Shown here: piece by piece, positions 36,301-47,650 of the stretch
Numbering within the stretch: the first letter of the stretch is position 1
Layout of the letters: every line of letters starts with the position of its first letter
Source: Porpolomopsis calyptriformis
Lineage: Eukaryota; Basidiomycota; Agaricomycetes; Agaricales; Hygrophoraceae
Direction of reading: 5' to 3'
DNA length: 64,000 nucleotides
NCBI GenBank assembly: GCA_951640195.1
Contig: OX621171.1
Coordinates: 558,001 to 622,000, forward strand
Notes under the pieces: model-generated
Told to the model about the DNA's origin: nothing
The model's database searches: none
What the model saw: only the letters and a program-made list of their open reading frames with translations
Made by a program: the position numbers and the translations under genes

Positions 36301-39300
36301 CTTTCAAAAAAGCTCAAGGCCGATCACCTGAATCCCGACGTGCTCGTCGGAAAGTATATCCCTAACCTTATCGCTAAGCCATTCGAAGTCTCTCGCGAGT
36401 ATGCCCAGCTAACCTACGACCAAACATCGTCTCCACGCCTTGACAAAGTTTTGGGGAGGTGGGACGAGGACGGCTGGGCTGACCCAGCGCAACGTCAAAA
36501 GTTGGCGTATATCATTCTTGTGGAACTCCTCGCATACCAATTTGCTTCCCCTGTTCGATGGATCGAGACACAGGACCTGTTGTTCGCAGATTTCGCGTTC
36601 GAAAGGTTCATCGAGCTTGGCCCTTCTCCAACGTTGACCGGCATGGCTAAACGTACACTCAAGGCCAAATACGAGGCCCGAGATGATTCCACCGGCCGCT
36701 CTCGGTCGATTCTTTGTCATGCACAGAACGGGAAGGAAATATACTACCAATTCGAAGATGAGCCTGAAGCCGTTGTAGTAGTCGAAGAAGCTCCTCAAAC
36801 TGCACCCCCGGCTCCCAGTACCGCTCCGGTTACAATTGCGTCGATTTCCGCTCCATCTGCTTCCGTCACCATGGTGGAGGATGTTCCTCTGAAATCCATT
36901 GAGATCTTGACCGTTGTCATTGCCCAAAAGCTCAAAAAAAAAGTAGATGAAGTACCCTTTCAAAGAGCATCAAAGACCTTGTAGGCGGGAAGTCCACATT
37001 ACAAAACGAGATACTAGGCGACCTACAGTTGGAATTTGCGTCTGCCCCTGAGAAAGCCAAAGAAATGCCGCTCGAAGAACTGGCGTCCGCATTGGGGATG
37101 GGATTTTCCGGCACCCTTGGAAAACATTCCAACGCGTTGGTCTCTCGTATGATTGGTGGTAAGATGCCTGGCGGGTTTAATTCTTCTGCCATCAAGTCTT
37201 ACCTTGCCAAGAGTTGGGGTCTGGGACCTTCGCGGTCAGACGGCATTTTGTTGCTTGGAACCACCCTAGAACCTGCGAAGCGGCTTGGTTCAGAAGCTGA
37301 AGCCAAGACCTGGCTGGACGGCATCGTGGCGATATATGCTAAGAGGTCCGGGATTTCTCTGTCTCCAGGCAGTTCGGGAGGTGGAGCAGCTGGGGCAGCT
37401 GGAGGAGCCGTGATAAATAGTGAGGAGTTTTTGAAATTCCAGGCAGAGCAGGAACGGTTTGCAGCCCAGCACGTCGAACTCTATATGCGCTACCTCAAAC
37501 GCGACTCACGCTCGGGTGAAATTGCATTTGATAAAGAAAAGGCACATTCGATCGCTCTTCAAGCCCGGTTAGACAGCATCGCGAAGGAGCACGGCGACAC
37601 CTATATCGATGGTATCCAGCCAATCTTTGATCCACTCAAGGCACGGCGCTTTGATTCTTCCTGGAACTGGGCTCGACAAGATGCTCTGCTTATGTATTAC
37701 AACGTTATTTTCGGACGACTCGCCACCGTAGATCGCGATATTACTGCGCGTGCCATTTCTCTCCTCAATCGTGCCGATCCGGACTTCCTTGTCTATATGC
37801 AATACAACATTGACCAATGTGACGTTACTCGAGGCGAAAACTACAAGTTGGCCAAAGAATTCGGGCAACAACTCCTCGATAACACTAAAGAGGTCATCGG
37901 AAGGCCACCGGTTTACAAGGATGGTTAGTCGCGCTTAGATATTGTCTACTTTTCTCTTCTAACTGGTCCCTGAAGTTACCTTTCCCACCGCGCCTCGTAC
38001 CGAAGTCACGGAAAAGGGCGATATTGTGTACTCGGAAGTCGTTCGCGAGAATGTCCGCAAGCTTGAAGCGTACGTAGAAGAAATGGCGAGTGGTGACACT
38101 GTCTCGGGAGCCGTAAATATCCAAAAGGTTCAGGACGATGTTCTTAAACTCTGGACGGTTGTAAAATCGCAACCTGGAATTAGCCAAGAGCAGAAGAATC
38201 GCATCAAGGCGCTTTATGAAGGGGTGGTTCGTTCTCTACGTAAAGGACCTGATCCTCGTAGCCGCGTTGGAACCCGAAGCCGGAGATCATCATCTCAATT
38301 CCTTCGCCCTCAAATTACAAGCGTTTCATTCGTATCGGCCGACAAGATTCCCTTGTTGCACTTGAAACGCAGAGTCGGCACTAATTGGGAATATAGCAGC
38401 AACCTGACGAGTGTCTACTTGGATATCCTCCACGAAATTGCTACCTCAGGTACGACATTCAAGGACAAGAATGCTCTGTTAACTGGCGTCGGCAAGGGTT
38501 CTATCGGTGTCGAGATTTTGAAAGGGCTGCTCTCTGGCGGTGCACATGTTGTGGTCACCACATCCCGTTACAGTCGCGCCACTGTCGAGTATTACCAATC
38601 GATCTTCCAGAGCTTTGGAAGTCGCGGTTCCGCTTTGATTGTCGTCCCATTCAATCAGGGTTCTAAGCAAGACGTCGAAGCTCTAGTTGACTACATCTAT
38701 GCTACGTTAGGGCTCGATCTCGACTATATTCTCCCATTCGCCGCTGTTCCTGAAAATGGACGAGAGATTGATGGTGTCGACGACAAGTCTGAACTTGCCC
38801 ATCGTATCATGTTGGTCAACCTCCTTCGAATTCTCGGCGCTGTCAAAAACAAGAAAGCCAGTCGAGATTTCGTCACACGGCCTACCCAAGTCATATTACC
38901 GCTTTCGCCCAACCATGGTCTTTTTGGGAATGATGGTCTCTACTCCGAGTCAAAAATTTCTCTCGAGACGCTGTTTAATCGCTGGAGCTCGGAAAGTTGG
39001 GGTGAGTACCTCTGCCTGGCGGGTGCTGTCATTGGGTGAGTGAATGTCGACGCTTTTGTCATCATCTATCTAAATTTGCTCCCATTAGATGGACCCGTGG
39101 TACGGGCTTGATGAGCCCCGCCAATATTGTCGCACATGAGTTGGAAAGTTATGGCGTTCGCACCTTCTCGGCGAAAGAAATGGCGTTCAATATTCTGGGT
39201 CTTATGCATCCGCTGCTATTCAGCATTACTCAAGTGGAGCCGATTTGGGCAGACCTCAACGGTGGAATGGCTCGGCTTCCGCACCTTGCAGATATCACAA

Positions 39301-42230
39301 CCCGCATCCGTATCAACCTCAATAAGAAGAGCGAACTTCGCCGTGCTATCGCGAGAGATAGTTCCGCCGATTTTCAGGTTGTCAATGGCGTTGAGGCGGA
39401 AAGACTTTTGCAGACCGTAAACGTGGTCCCCCTGGCGAATTTCCGATTCGATTTCCCCGCTTTGGAGTCGGTCGACTCACTGAAAGATGTATCCCAGCTA
39501 CGGGGTATGATTGATCTGGACAGAGTCATCGTTGTCACGGGCTTCGCTGAAGTCGGTCCTTGGGGTAGCTCCAGAACACGATGGGAGATGGAAGCAAGAG
39601 GTGAATTCACCATCGAAGGGTGTATTGAAATGGCGTGGATGATGGGCTACATAAAACACTTCGACGGTCGCCTAAAGGATGGGTCTTTGTATGTCGGCTG
39701 GGTTGACAGCAAAACCAACGAGCCAGTGGATGATAAGGATGTCAGAGGACGCTACGAAAAAGAAATCCTAAGTCATGCCGGAGTCCGCCTCATCGGTGAG
39801 TAAAGTATGCTGATTCCCCCTTCAAAAGCTTACGCTTGCATCCTAGAACCTGACCTTTTCCGAGGTTACAACCCCAAAAAGAAAATCTTCAACCAGGAGG
39901 TTGAGCTAATCCATGACTTGGAACCCATTGAAGTCGCGGAAGCCGAGGCCGAAAACTTCAAATACCAACATGGTGACAAGTGCGATATCTGGGCTGGTGA
40001 AAGCGGCCAGTGGTTTGTGAAATTCAAGAAGGGTGCATGCATCTTCGTCCCAAAAGCTTTCAAGTTCAGCCGTACAGTGGCTGGTCAAGTCCCGACAGGT
40101 TGGCACGCTGGTCGATACGGCATTCCTGATGATATCATTGCTCAAACGGATCGAGCTACCCTGTGGGCTCTTGTCTGCACAGCGGAGGCTCTCAATATGT
40201 CCCGCATCACAGACCCATACGAACTATACAAGCACATGCATCCCTCGGAGGTCGGGACTTGCCTTGGAAGTGGCATGGGTGGAACTGAGAGTCTGGGAAA
40301 GATGTTCAAGGATCGCCGAGAAGAGAAGGAAGTGCAGAATGACATCCTTCAAGAGACGTGAGTCCTTTTTCCAGTACGGTCATCCCATTTCTCAGCGTCC
40401 CATTTTAGTTTCATTAATACCACGGCTGGCTGGGTGAACTTGTTATTAATGTCCTCGAGTGGCCCTGTTAAAGTCCCCGTGGGAGCCTGGTTCGTGTTTC
40501 CTCTCCGTGTAATTTCCCGCTGACGTGATCCCTCCCGCAGCGCAACGGCACTACAGCCCCTTGAGATCGCATGCGATACCCTCCTGTCCGGAAAAGCTAA
40601 AGTCATGATCGCTGGTGGCTTTGACGACATTTGCGAAGAGGGCTCTTACGAGTTCGCCAACATGAAGGCGACAAGCAGTGCAGAAACAGAGTTTGCGATG
40701 GGTCGGGAGCCTACGGAGATGTCCCGTCCAGCAACAACAACTCGTGCAGGGGTAAGACAAATTTGACCATATCTGTTCTTCTGATATTCATGCGTTCAAA
40801 CCGCTCAGTTCATGGAGGCACAAGGAACTGGGATACACATTGTCATGACTGCCAAAACTGCCCTGGCACTTGAAGCTCCGATTCGTGGCGTCATTGCATT
40901 CACTTCCACCTCGACGTAGGTATAAGCCGATTCGCACTGGTATAGAGACTGACACCACTATTCAGTGATAAAGCAGGACGGTCTATTCCAGCCCCTGGTT
41001 GTGGGGTACTGACAATTGCTAGGGAGGTAGCATCGAAACACCCCCTACCGCTCCTCGACGTAGCCTACCGTTCTCGTCAAATCACGTTTAGACGCACTCA
41101 AATCTCTCAATGGCTTTCACACGAGCACTCACAACTTCGTGAGGAGCTCGAAGCATGTAAGAGCCGAGGAGAGCCTGTCGACGACGAATACTTCTCTTCA
41201 CGGGTGGCCGATATCGAGAAGGAAGCCGACCGCCAAGAGGAAGATGTGTTAGCTATGTACGGCATGCTTGAAGGATCCGACCCACGAGTAGCACCGCTGC
41301 GTCGTGCGCTTGCTGTTTGGGGCTTAACCGCTGATGACATTGTCGTTCTGTCGATCCATGGAACCAGCACCGGTGCTAATGTGAGTTTATCCTCTTTCCG
41401 ATGAATCGAGAGACTCACAGAAGCTACAGGAAGAAAACGAGACACACATCTGGAACGATATTTTCACCTCCATTACTCGTACCCCTGGTAATGCCATCCC
41501 CATCATGGCGCAGAAGAGTTTACTGGGACACTCGAAAGGAGGATCAGCCTCATGGCAATTGATGGGTCTCTTGCAAACCGTTAGCTCCGGCATTATTCCT
41601 GGAAACCGCAATAGCGAGTGAGTAGGATCCGATCATGTACTTAAATACACCTTTCTGACTATGCACAGCAACGTCGACGCTCACTTCCAAGCTCATCGCT
41701 TCCTAATGTTCCCTTCGAAATCTATTCACACCGACGGTATTCGCGCAGGAGTGATGGTATGAAACTCTTAGCTTATCCGAAAACCATCTCACCCTCGTGT
41801 TCCTAGTCCTCCTTTGGATTTGGTCAAGTTGGCGGCACGGCTTTGGTTGTTCACCCCCGATATTTGTTTGGTGTACTCGAACCTTCCGCATACGAGTCTT
41901 ACAAAGCTAGAAATCGTATTCGCGCCCTTCAATCGTACCGGGCGATGAGCGAGATGATGACTTCAAATTCGCTTGTGAAGATCAAGGAGGTTCCCCCGTA
42001 CAGCGTTGACTTGGAACGCCGCGTTTTGTTGAACTCCATGGCGAGAGCGACTCTCAACCCGAAGACCGGTAGCTACGTGTTCCCCGAGAAAATGACGACA
42101 ACCATAGAGATGGATACCGCCAACACAAAGGCGATCTCGGAAATATCACACGTCCTCACTGAAACTGGCACAGCAATAGGTGTCGGTACCGACCATGGTG
42201 CGCTTTCTATGATGCTCAAGCTTCCGAGAC
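30375..42230 (+). pseudogene. Fungal type I fatty acid synthase, beta and alpha halves in one unit
   Basis: Domains in order are acetyltransferase (30.4-31.4 kb), enoyl reductase (31.65-32.5), dehydratase (33.4-35.1), malonyl/palmitoyl transferase ([10 protein letters not shown], Ser at 35581-35583; to 36.6), ACP (LVGGKST, Ser at 36993-36995), ketoreductase (38.0-39.8) and ketosynthase (40.0-42.2). The ketosynthase has Cys in GACATAL, split by the intron at 40490-40540, with HGTST and GHSKGG. Beta runs directly into alpha, as in fused basidiomycete synthases. Lesions are TAG for Trp at 32289-32291, frameshifts near 32460 (G tract), 33406, 35150 and 36961, and GHSQR instead of GHSQG (Arg codon 30671-30673) at the acetyltransferase nucleophile. 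The N-terminal 150 or so residues are missing, and the PPT domain breaks off after IGVGTD. Confidence 0.93.
40490..40540 (+). other. Intron splitting the ketosynthase catalytic Cys codon
   Basis: GT-AG intron of 51 nt. The exon ends GTG GGA GCC TG and the next begins C GCA ACG GCA, rebuilding V-G-A-Cys-A-T-A. Correct splicing is needed to make the active-site Cys. Confidence 0.8.
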
Positions 42231-42337
42231 TGACGGCGGACTTGAATAGAGCTGATCTCATCACAGCCTTCCTGAAACCTTTTTGGCATTATTGATGTTG
42301 TCGGACAGGGTCTTCCCTAGAAAACAAGATACAGCTA

Positions 42338-42602
42338 ACCTCTTTGAGAAGACTTGCAGCCCATTGGCATATCTATCATGAGTATTGCTCCAAACTTCGT
42401 AATACTGCTCCTCCTGCCGTCCCATTCTTGGGTACGTTGCTAGCTCCCTTAACTAATTTCTTGACTGAGGTTATTGGCGCAAAGGACGTTACCTGACAGA
42501 TCTCACCTTCTGTCGTGAGGGCAACCCTTCTTATAGAACGTCTCCTACGACTCCCAGCAAAAAGCTCCTTAACTTCAACAGGTATCATAAGTTGGCTTGA
42601 AG
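42338..42602 (+). pseudogene. RasGEF (CDC25-type) domain fragment
   Basis: Exon 1 (42338-42431) encodes LRRLAAHWHIYHEYCSKLR and APPAVPFLG. A canonical intron (42432-42484) follows. Exon 2 encodes RYLTDLTFCREGNPSY and KKLLNFNRYHKLA. This is the typical core of the CDC25 Ras guanine-nucleotide exchange domain. It begins about 100 nt after the FAS sequence breaks off and ends after about 70 residues; no other RasGEF or REM sequence is nearby. Confidence 0.75.
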
Positions 42603-43467
42603 GTGCGGCACACCAGATACGAAATTTCGATGAGTTGATATTAAATTTTAGTTTCATTCCACTGATTTACAGGTTGTTAATGGCGTTGAGGATGTGATAC
42701 CTTCAATGAGATGATGCCATTGGCACCCTCATGACTTGCATGCTAGGTAAGACTTTGTTTTATTGGTTAATTGGCATAGTGGCGGGACTAGCTGGTTTCA
42801 CCCGTGCGAAGGGGCTCATCAGTGGGCTTAACCGCTTGCCCATACCAGCCCTTATGGCTATACTGTGTACCCAACTTAGATTGCTGAGGGGGAGTCCAGC
42901 ATCAGGTCATGAATGACCCAACAACCATGAACGGTCCACTCAAACCGACCATGAACGGAAGGTAGAGGTCTTTGACCCCGAACAGGTGGGTAGTCAAGGG
43001 GGGTGCAGACTGAATGGTGAAGTGCGCCCTACTTCCTCTACATTCACATTGGACCATGATGGCCGACTGCCTGCCTTTCATGAGCGAAAGGACTTGTCCA
43101 CGATAGCCTTTAGTTATCGAACCCACACACTTACTAGCAGTCGGCCGTCTCCGGAGATAAGGCCGAAAGTAGATAGTGCTATGTCTTGGGTTCGAACCCA
43201 AGAGTGAATATTTACATATGAACAGGCTAGTTGTCATTTACATCAATCTCTTCACCACTACTGTAACAGATATGTTACATACAGCCACCATGCCGTGTTT
43301 GTACGTATTTGTACCAGATACCTTAAGTACCGGTTATACTTAGGTAAACAATAAGTTTACATCCCACTCCCGCTTATACCAGATTGCCCCAATACATTGG
43401 TTCTGTGCATATCCTGGTATTGAGCAAAGTGTGATAACTTATCCCCAATCCTTACACTTTTTTGCAC
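42603..43467. other. No supported gene; boundary sequence
   Basis: Unrecognised sequence between the RasGEF fragment and inverted repeat B. It holds a 24-bp echo of a FAS segment (caggttgt.aatggcgttgagg at about 42672, compare 39377) and a tRNA-like stretch at 43130-43205 that does not fold properly. Confidence 0.4.
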
Positions 43468-43739
43468 ATCAGGGACCCATTATCAACAAAATGACTAAAA
43501 TGCTGGCACAAAATTAATTCAAAATTCTTTGGGGGATTATTAGGGCATCCCAATACAATCAGTTTTTAATTTACTAACCCATAAATTAAAAAAATCGGTG
43601 GTCCCATTCTTGAGATATATGTAAAATACTCCATTTATACCATTATGCAGCCCAGCTATTGTATTGCACTCTATAAATCGCAATTTCATATCCATTCGAT
43701 AGGCACAGTGAACTAATGGTGAGCCCACCAAAAATTCCG
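43468..43739 (-). repeat. Inverted repeat copy B (partner at 1-263)
   Basis: Reverse complement of the first 263 bases of the window, with only scattered differences. The satellite array follows within about 60 bp. The two copies bracket the whole housekeeping-gene mosaic. Confidence 0.9.
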
Positions 43740-43799
43740 ATTTTTAGAGCATTTGGTATGTCGTGGTGGAAGATGGTAAGGTTTTAGGAGGAAGTATAA

Positions 43800-44843
43800 G
43801 TATAAGTAGCTATAGACTGCTCTAAAAATCAGGGTTTTATATTCAATCGATAGCCCCAGTGTCATAGAGGTGGGGAATACAACAATCCCGATTTATGGAC
43901 CATTTGGGGTACCGCAATCAGTTATATAAGGGGTATGGGGGGGGATATCTCCAACTTATCACAGAGGTCCTTAAAAATCAGGATTTCATATTCAATCGAT
44001 AGCGCTAGTGTCACAGATACTGGGAATACAAAAATCCTGATTTATAGACCATTTGGGGTACCGCAATAAGCTATATAAGGGGTATGGAGGGGTATATCTC
44101 CAACTTATCACAGAGGTCTTTAAAAATCGGGATTTCATGTTCAATCGATAGCAGTAGTGTCATAGAGGCTCGGAATAACAAAATCCTGATTTATAGGCAG
44201 AATAAGGTACCGCAATAAGCCATATAAGGGGTATGGGGGGTATATCTCCAACTTATCACAGAGCTCTTTAAAAATCTGGGTTTTATATTCAATCAATAGC
44301 CCCAGTGTCATAGAGGTGGGGAATACAAAATTCCTGAGTTACGGACTATTTGGGGTACTGCAATCAGTTATATAAGGGGTATGGGAGGGGTATATCTCCA
44401 ACTTATTACAGACATCTTTAAACATTACAATTTCATGTTCAATCAATAGCACCAGTGTCGTAGATGCTTGGAATAACAATATATGGATAGAATAAGGTAC
44501 TCCAATAAGTTATATAAAGGGTATGAGGGACTATATCTCCAACTTATCACAGACCTCTTTAAACATCACAATTTCATGTTCAATCAATAGCACCAGTGTG
44601 ATAGATGCTTGGAATAACAATATATGGACAGAATAAGGCACTGCAATAAGCTATATAAGGGGTATGGGGGAGTATATCTCCAACTTATCACAGACCTCTT
44701 TAAACATCACAATTTTATGTTCAAACAATAGCACCAGTGTTATAGATGCTCGGAATGACAATATATGGACAGAATGAGGCACAGCAATAAACTATATAAG
44801 GGGTATGGGGGGGTATATCTCTAACTTATCACAGAGCTCTTTA
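43800..44843. repeat. Tandem satellite, about seven units of 141-150 bp
   Basis: The landmark ccaacttatcaca recurs at 43951, 44100, 44248, 44398, 44539, 44680 and 44821, giving periods of 149, 148, 150, 141, 141 and 141. Each unit also holds tatataaggggtatgggg, a tcaatcgatagcaccagtgt-type box and a gataaaatcc-type palindromic box. The last units lose about 8 bp in one step. The array ends exactly at the TA of the MITE at 44844. Confidence 0.9.
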
Positions 44844-45153
44844 CAGCTGTTTGCACATGGCTTGACACACTTTTCCGCAGATTTGAAAAAAGAAAAGAGT
44901 CGACTCAGTGCTGTTATGACTGATTATTAATCATTTAAATACAACTGTTAGGCTGTTGTACCAAGATCAGGCTTAATGGCAACCTCAAGCTTGTCGGAAG
45001 ACAATTCAATGTCACCAGGATCAAGCACACTGTTGGGTGGTACCATTAAGGTGATGAGCAATGTTAAGAGTTACAGTAAGAGATTGTACAAGTTATGGCT
45101 GGTCGACTTTTCTTAAATCTCCAGACAAGTGTCAAGCCATGTGCAAACGGCTG
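44844..45153. mobile_element. 310-bp MITE A, deletion derivative of the 48389-51242 element
   Basis: It starts CAGCTGTTTGCACATGGCTT and ends with the complementary sequence, flanked by TA on both sides (Tc1/mariner-type target). Its left part matches the left end of the full element, including the attattaatcatttaaatacaa segment. Its right part matches the right end, including the first exon of the passenger gene (reverse of VPPNSVLDPGDIE). The transposase is deleted. Confidence 0.88.
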
Positions 45154-45392
45154 TAATCCTAATCTACCTGTAGTTAAATGGAATCGGATCATCTATTTAC
45201 TCGGCTCGACTGGCCTGGGTCTCTTTCGTCTGACTACCAGAGTCTACTGCTGGTTACCTGAGTTGAGCTCACGCCACGTTGAGTCGACCAAGTTGAACGG
45301 TGTTGTCACTACCCGCCTCTGAAACACAGTGACTGGCACTTCGTAGAGAGTTTGTTGAACTCTATTTCGGGGACCGCCTTGTGACAGTCACC
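45154..45392. repeat. Dispersed repeat flanking MITE A (second copy 58651-58885)
   Basis: The sequence right of MITE A, from atcctaatctacctgtag to ggggaccgcctt, is repeated right of MITE B. The left flanks of the two MITEs differ. The two MITEs therefore either sit at the edge of a larger repeat or moved together with this flank. Several TGACAGTCAC motifs follow. Confidence 0.85.
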
Positions 45393-46975
45393 TCACATGG
45401 GTGTGACAGTCACTCGACTGGTCGGGTGACAGTCACTCAACTCACGTGGGTGTGACTCCATATTAGAACCAGTCAACTGCTTCCTGCACAGCGTATTTCT
45501 CGAAAATATGACAAGGGCAAATATGGGCAGATTTGTGTAAATTCTGAGACATGACCACAATTTGATGAGAACTTGCTGCATCAGGAATACAGTATAACTG
45601 GAGCACATTCCCGTCAATACAAAATATGACGAGAAGAATATATCCCAGCTGAGGGAGTAAGCATTTTCTGGCATGCGTAACCTCATTAATGGATGCGCCC
45701 ATAGTGACGCGTATACCAGGTATTGCCCTTGGAATACCTCTCGGTGCTGACTGGTCATGCCTGCCGATATCCCACACTGATACGAACCAAAATATACCTT
45801 AGATGCACCAGATTGGTGAACTTCCTTGTTTGACGGTGGTGACACTGGTACATGATTGGATGAGCATCAGTTCTCTGTAGATATTGGTCTGTGCACCCGT
45901 ACATAAATACTCGTCGTTACCTTGTACTTCCTCACGTGTTTGCCTCACGAGCTCAACGAGGTCCAAGCCGTTCCAACACATGATACCATATTCCTTTTGT
46001 TCTTTCACAATGTTGATAGTTTCCGCAAGGAGTGCCATCCGATATCATTGAACAGCGTAAATTACAAGATATGTCTACCAGGACCCGAGGTCAAGGTCTT
46101 AACTGATGAGATCTCCTCCAAGCGTCGCAGGAGTGGTTGACGGTGTAGGCCCATTCCAGGCCTCTCTAGAATGACAGTGTGAAGATCTACAGCCTCTGTA
46201 AGCCTGTTAAGCCTCCACCGAGACCAGAAATCATAATGATGATTCTCGTTAATCCAGCAGGGTATCCCTTACATGCAGATCACCGAGTCACATATATATG
46301 GTTGCACTCCCAAGCAACTACCAACATATACGTCATTTTCCTGATGTAATGTGAGGAGGGAGTGCTGTACCACCAAAAGGATTCATGCCTCGATGGGCAC
46401 GGCGGGCAGCACGTTGAGCGAAAAGTAGTACACAGTCGTTCATATTGCCATTCGAGTCTTCCAGATTCGTCACTGCCAGGACTGCCGGAAGCGTCGCACG
46501 CACGCCAAATAAGAATTGATTGTCAGTCAGGCTACAAGTATGGGAGTACGCATAATAACTATTTATCCCACCAGGTCAAGGTATCTGTGGCCCATTCTTG
46601 ATCGTCCAAGTCTAATAACACCGGATCTGGTTCGAAAAGTTGTAATATTGCATGATGGAAACATACCAGATCAAAATTGCCGCCGTTAAGTCCCCACACT
46701 TCAATGGTACTCAGAAGGAAGCGAGCCTGTGATTAATCTGTGTTATTCTCGTCGAGTCTCGGTTACCAAAATGGACCTGCACTGCCACATAAGCATTGGT
46801 GTCTGGGGTAACTTTCGTCATGTTATGCAACTTGGCGTTTCCAGAGGGTGTCGCATTCGATCCTGGTACATCCTTGAGTGTGGAAGATGGTGGGGTAAAA
46901 ATGTGTCTGACTTTACTTTACAGGCCACAGACATGAGGTGATATAGCACCAGGGGTGGGGCCACGCCATTTCCAG
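45393..46975. other. Degenerate region, no supported gene
   Basis: Short minus-strand ORFs (45393-45845, 45463-45777, 45799-46038) in changing frames, without a recognised domain, look like a decayed mobile-element protein. The part 45845-45990 is repeated in inverted orientation at 51925-52040. Confidence 0.4.
45845..45990 (-). repeat. Inverted dispersed repeat (partner 51925-52040)
   Basis: The reverse complement contains gaggcaaacacgtgaggaag, then tacaaggtaa, and a cgggtgcac.gaccaatatct run, shared with 51925-52040. The minus-strand reading is LVELVRQTREEVQGNDEYLC. Confidence 0.75.
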
Positions 46976-47650
46976 GCAAAAAGTTTAATCCAGTCCCAGC
47001 ACCACGGGGCCAGCAAACTCCCCGCTTTGCGCATGGACAATCTTTACAAAAATCAATTGCCAAGGAAGCGTCTTTTTTTCGAAAACGGGCGGCATGGTTA
47101 AAAGATTTTTTAGACCAACCTGAGAGTGAGTAGTCATAATGTATCCATTTCACTATTCTTATATGACTAGATACCATTGTATGCAAAGGAGTGAGGCTTT
47201 CCGACCTTCGCCTACGCACCATCACAAGCCAGGTTTCAGCCTTTTCAGAGAAGCGCTTCCACGATATGCAAGCATCCAATATCATTCCCTGGGGTATGTC
47301 GCGGCGGTGGGTCGAAGATGTTGGCGAGGATCCTGAATGGTTAGTGATATATGCCTCAGAGCGAGTGAAAGATGGTCGTATAGTCAGGGATGGGTTTTAT
47401 GTGTGTTCATTGCATTTCAATAACATCATTCACTCATTGAAATGTGGTTATTTAGGAAAATGAAGCTCAATTCGTCTAGGAGGCTACTCAAAAACTGTTT
47501 TCTGAAATTCAGCCTGTTTGTCCAGCTCTGGGTGGGGATAAGAGACATCTGGAAAGCGCTCTCTACCCACTAATGGACTTTGATGTCCTTGAAGAAGAAG
47601 ACAATATTGTACATTCATGTAAGCTCAACTAGGATTCAAGAGTTGAACAT
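46976..47650 (+). pseudogene. Unrecognised decayed gene, probably mobile-element related
   Basis: Three exon-like stretches with plausible splice sites are present. These are FNPVPAPRGQQTPRFAHGQ followed by KRAAWLKDFLDQPES (46980-47130), SNIIPWGMSRRWVEDVGED followed by WLVIYASERVKDGRIVRDG (47190-47402), and ENEAQFV, a stop, then ALYPLMDFDVLEEEDN (47455-47630). An in-frame TAG interrupts the last. No family is recognised. Confidence 0.3.

Noticed and set aside
919..42602. RIP as cause of the damage in the duplicated genes
   Set aside because: The lesions include transversions (GAA to TAA, TCA to TGA, GAG to TAG), indels and A-to-G changes, not a C-to-T pattern.
919..42602. Single Helitron or Starship carrying the gene fragments
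   Set aside because: No Rep/helicase or tyrosine recombinase gene and no element ends could be recognised; the idea remains open only as a general capture mechanism.
43130..43205. tRNA-like stretch with A-box-like tagcagtcgg and B-box-like gggttcgaaccc
   Set aside because: The T-loop has six instead of seven bases and no convincing anticodon arm forms; at best it is a decayed tRNA or SINE head.
43800..44843. CRISPR-like array
   Set aside because: Units of 141-150 bp are repeated along their whole length, with no unique spacers; the genome is eukaryotic.
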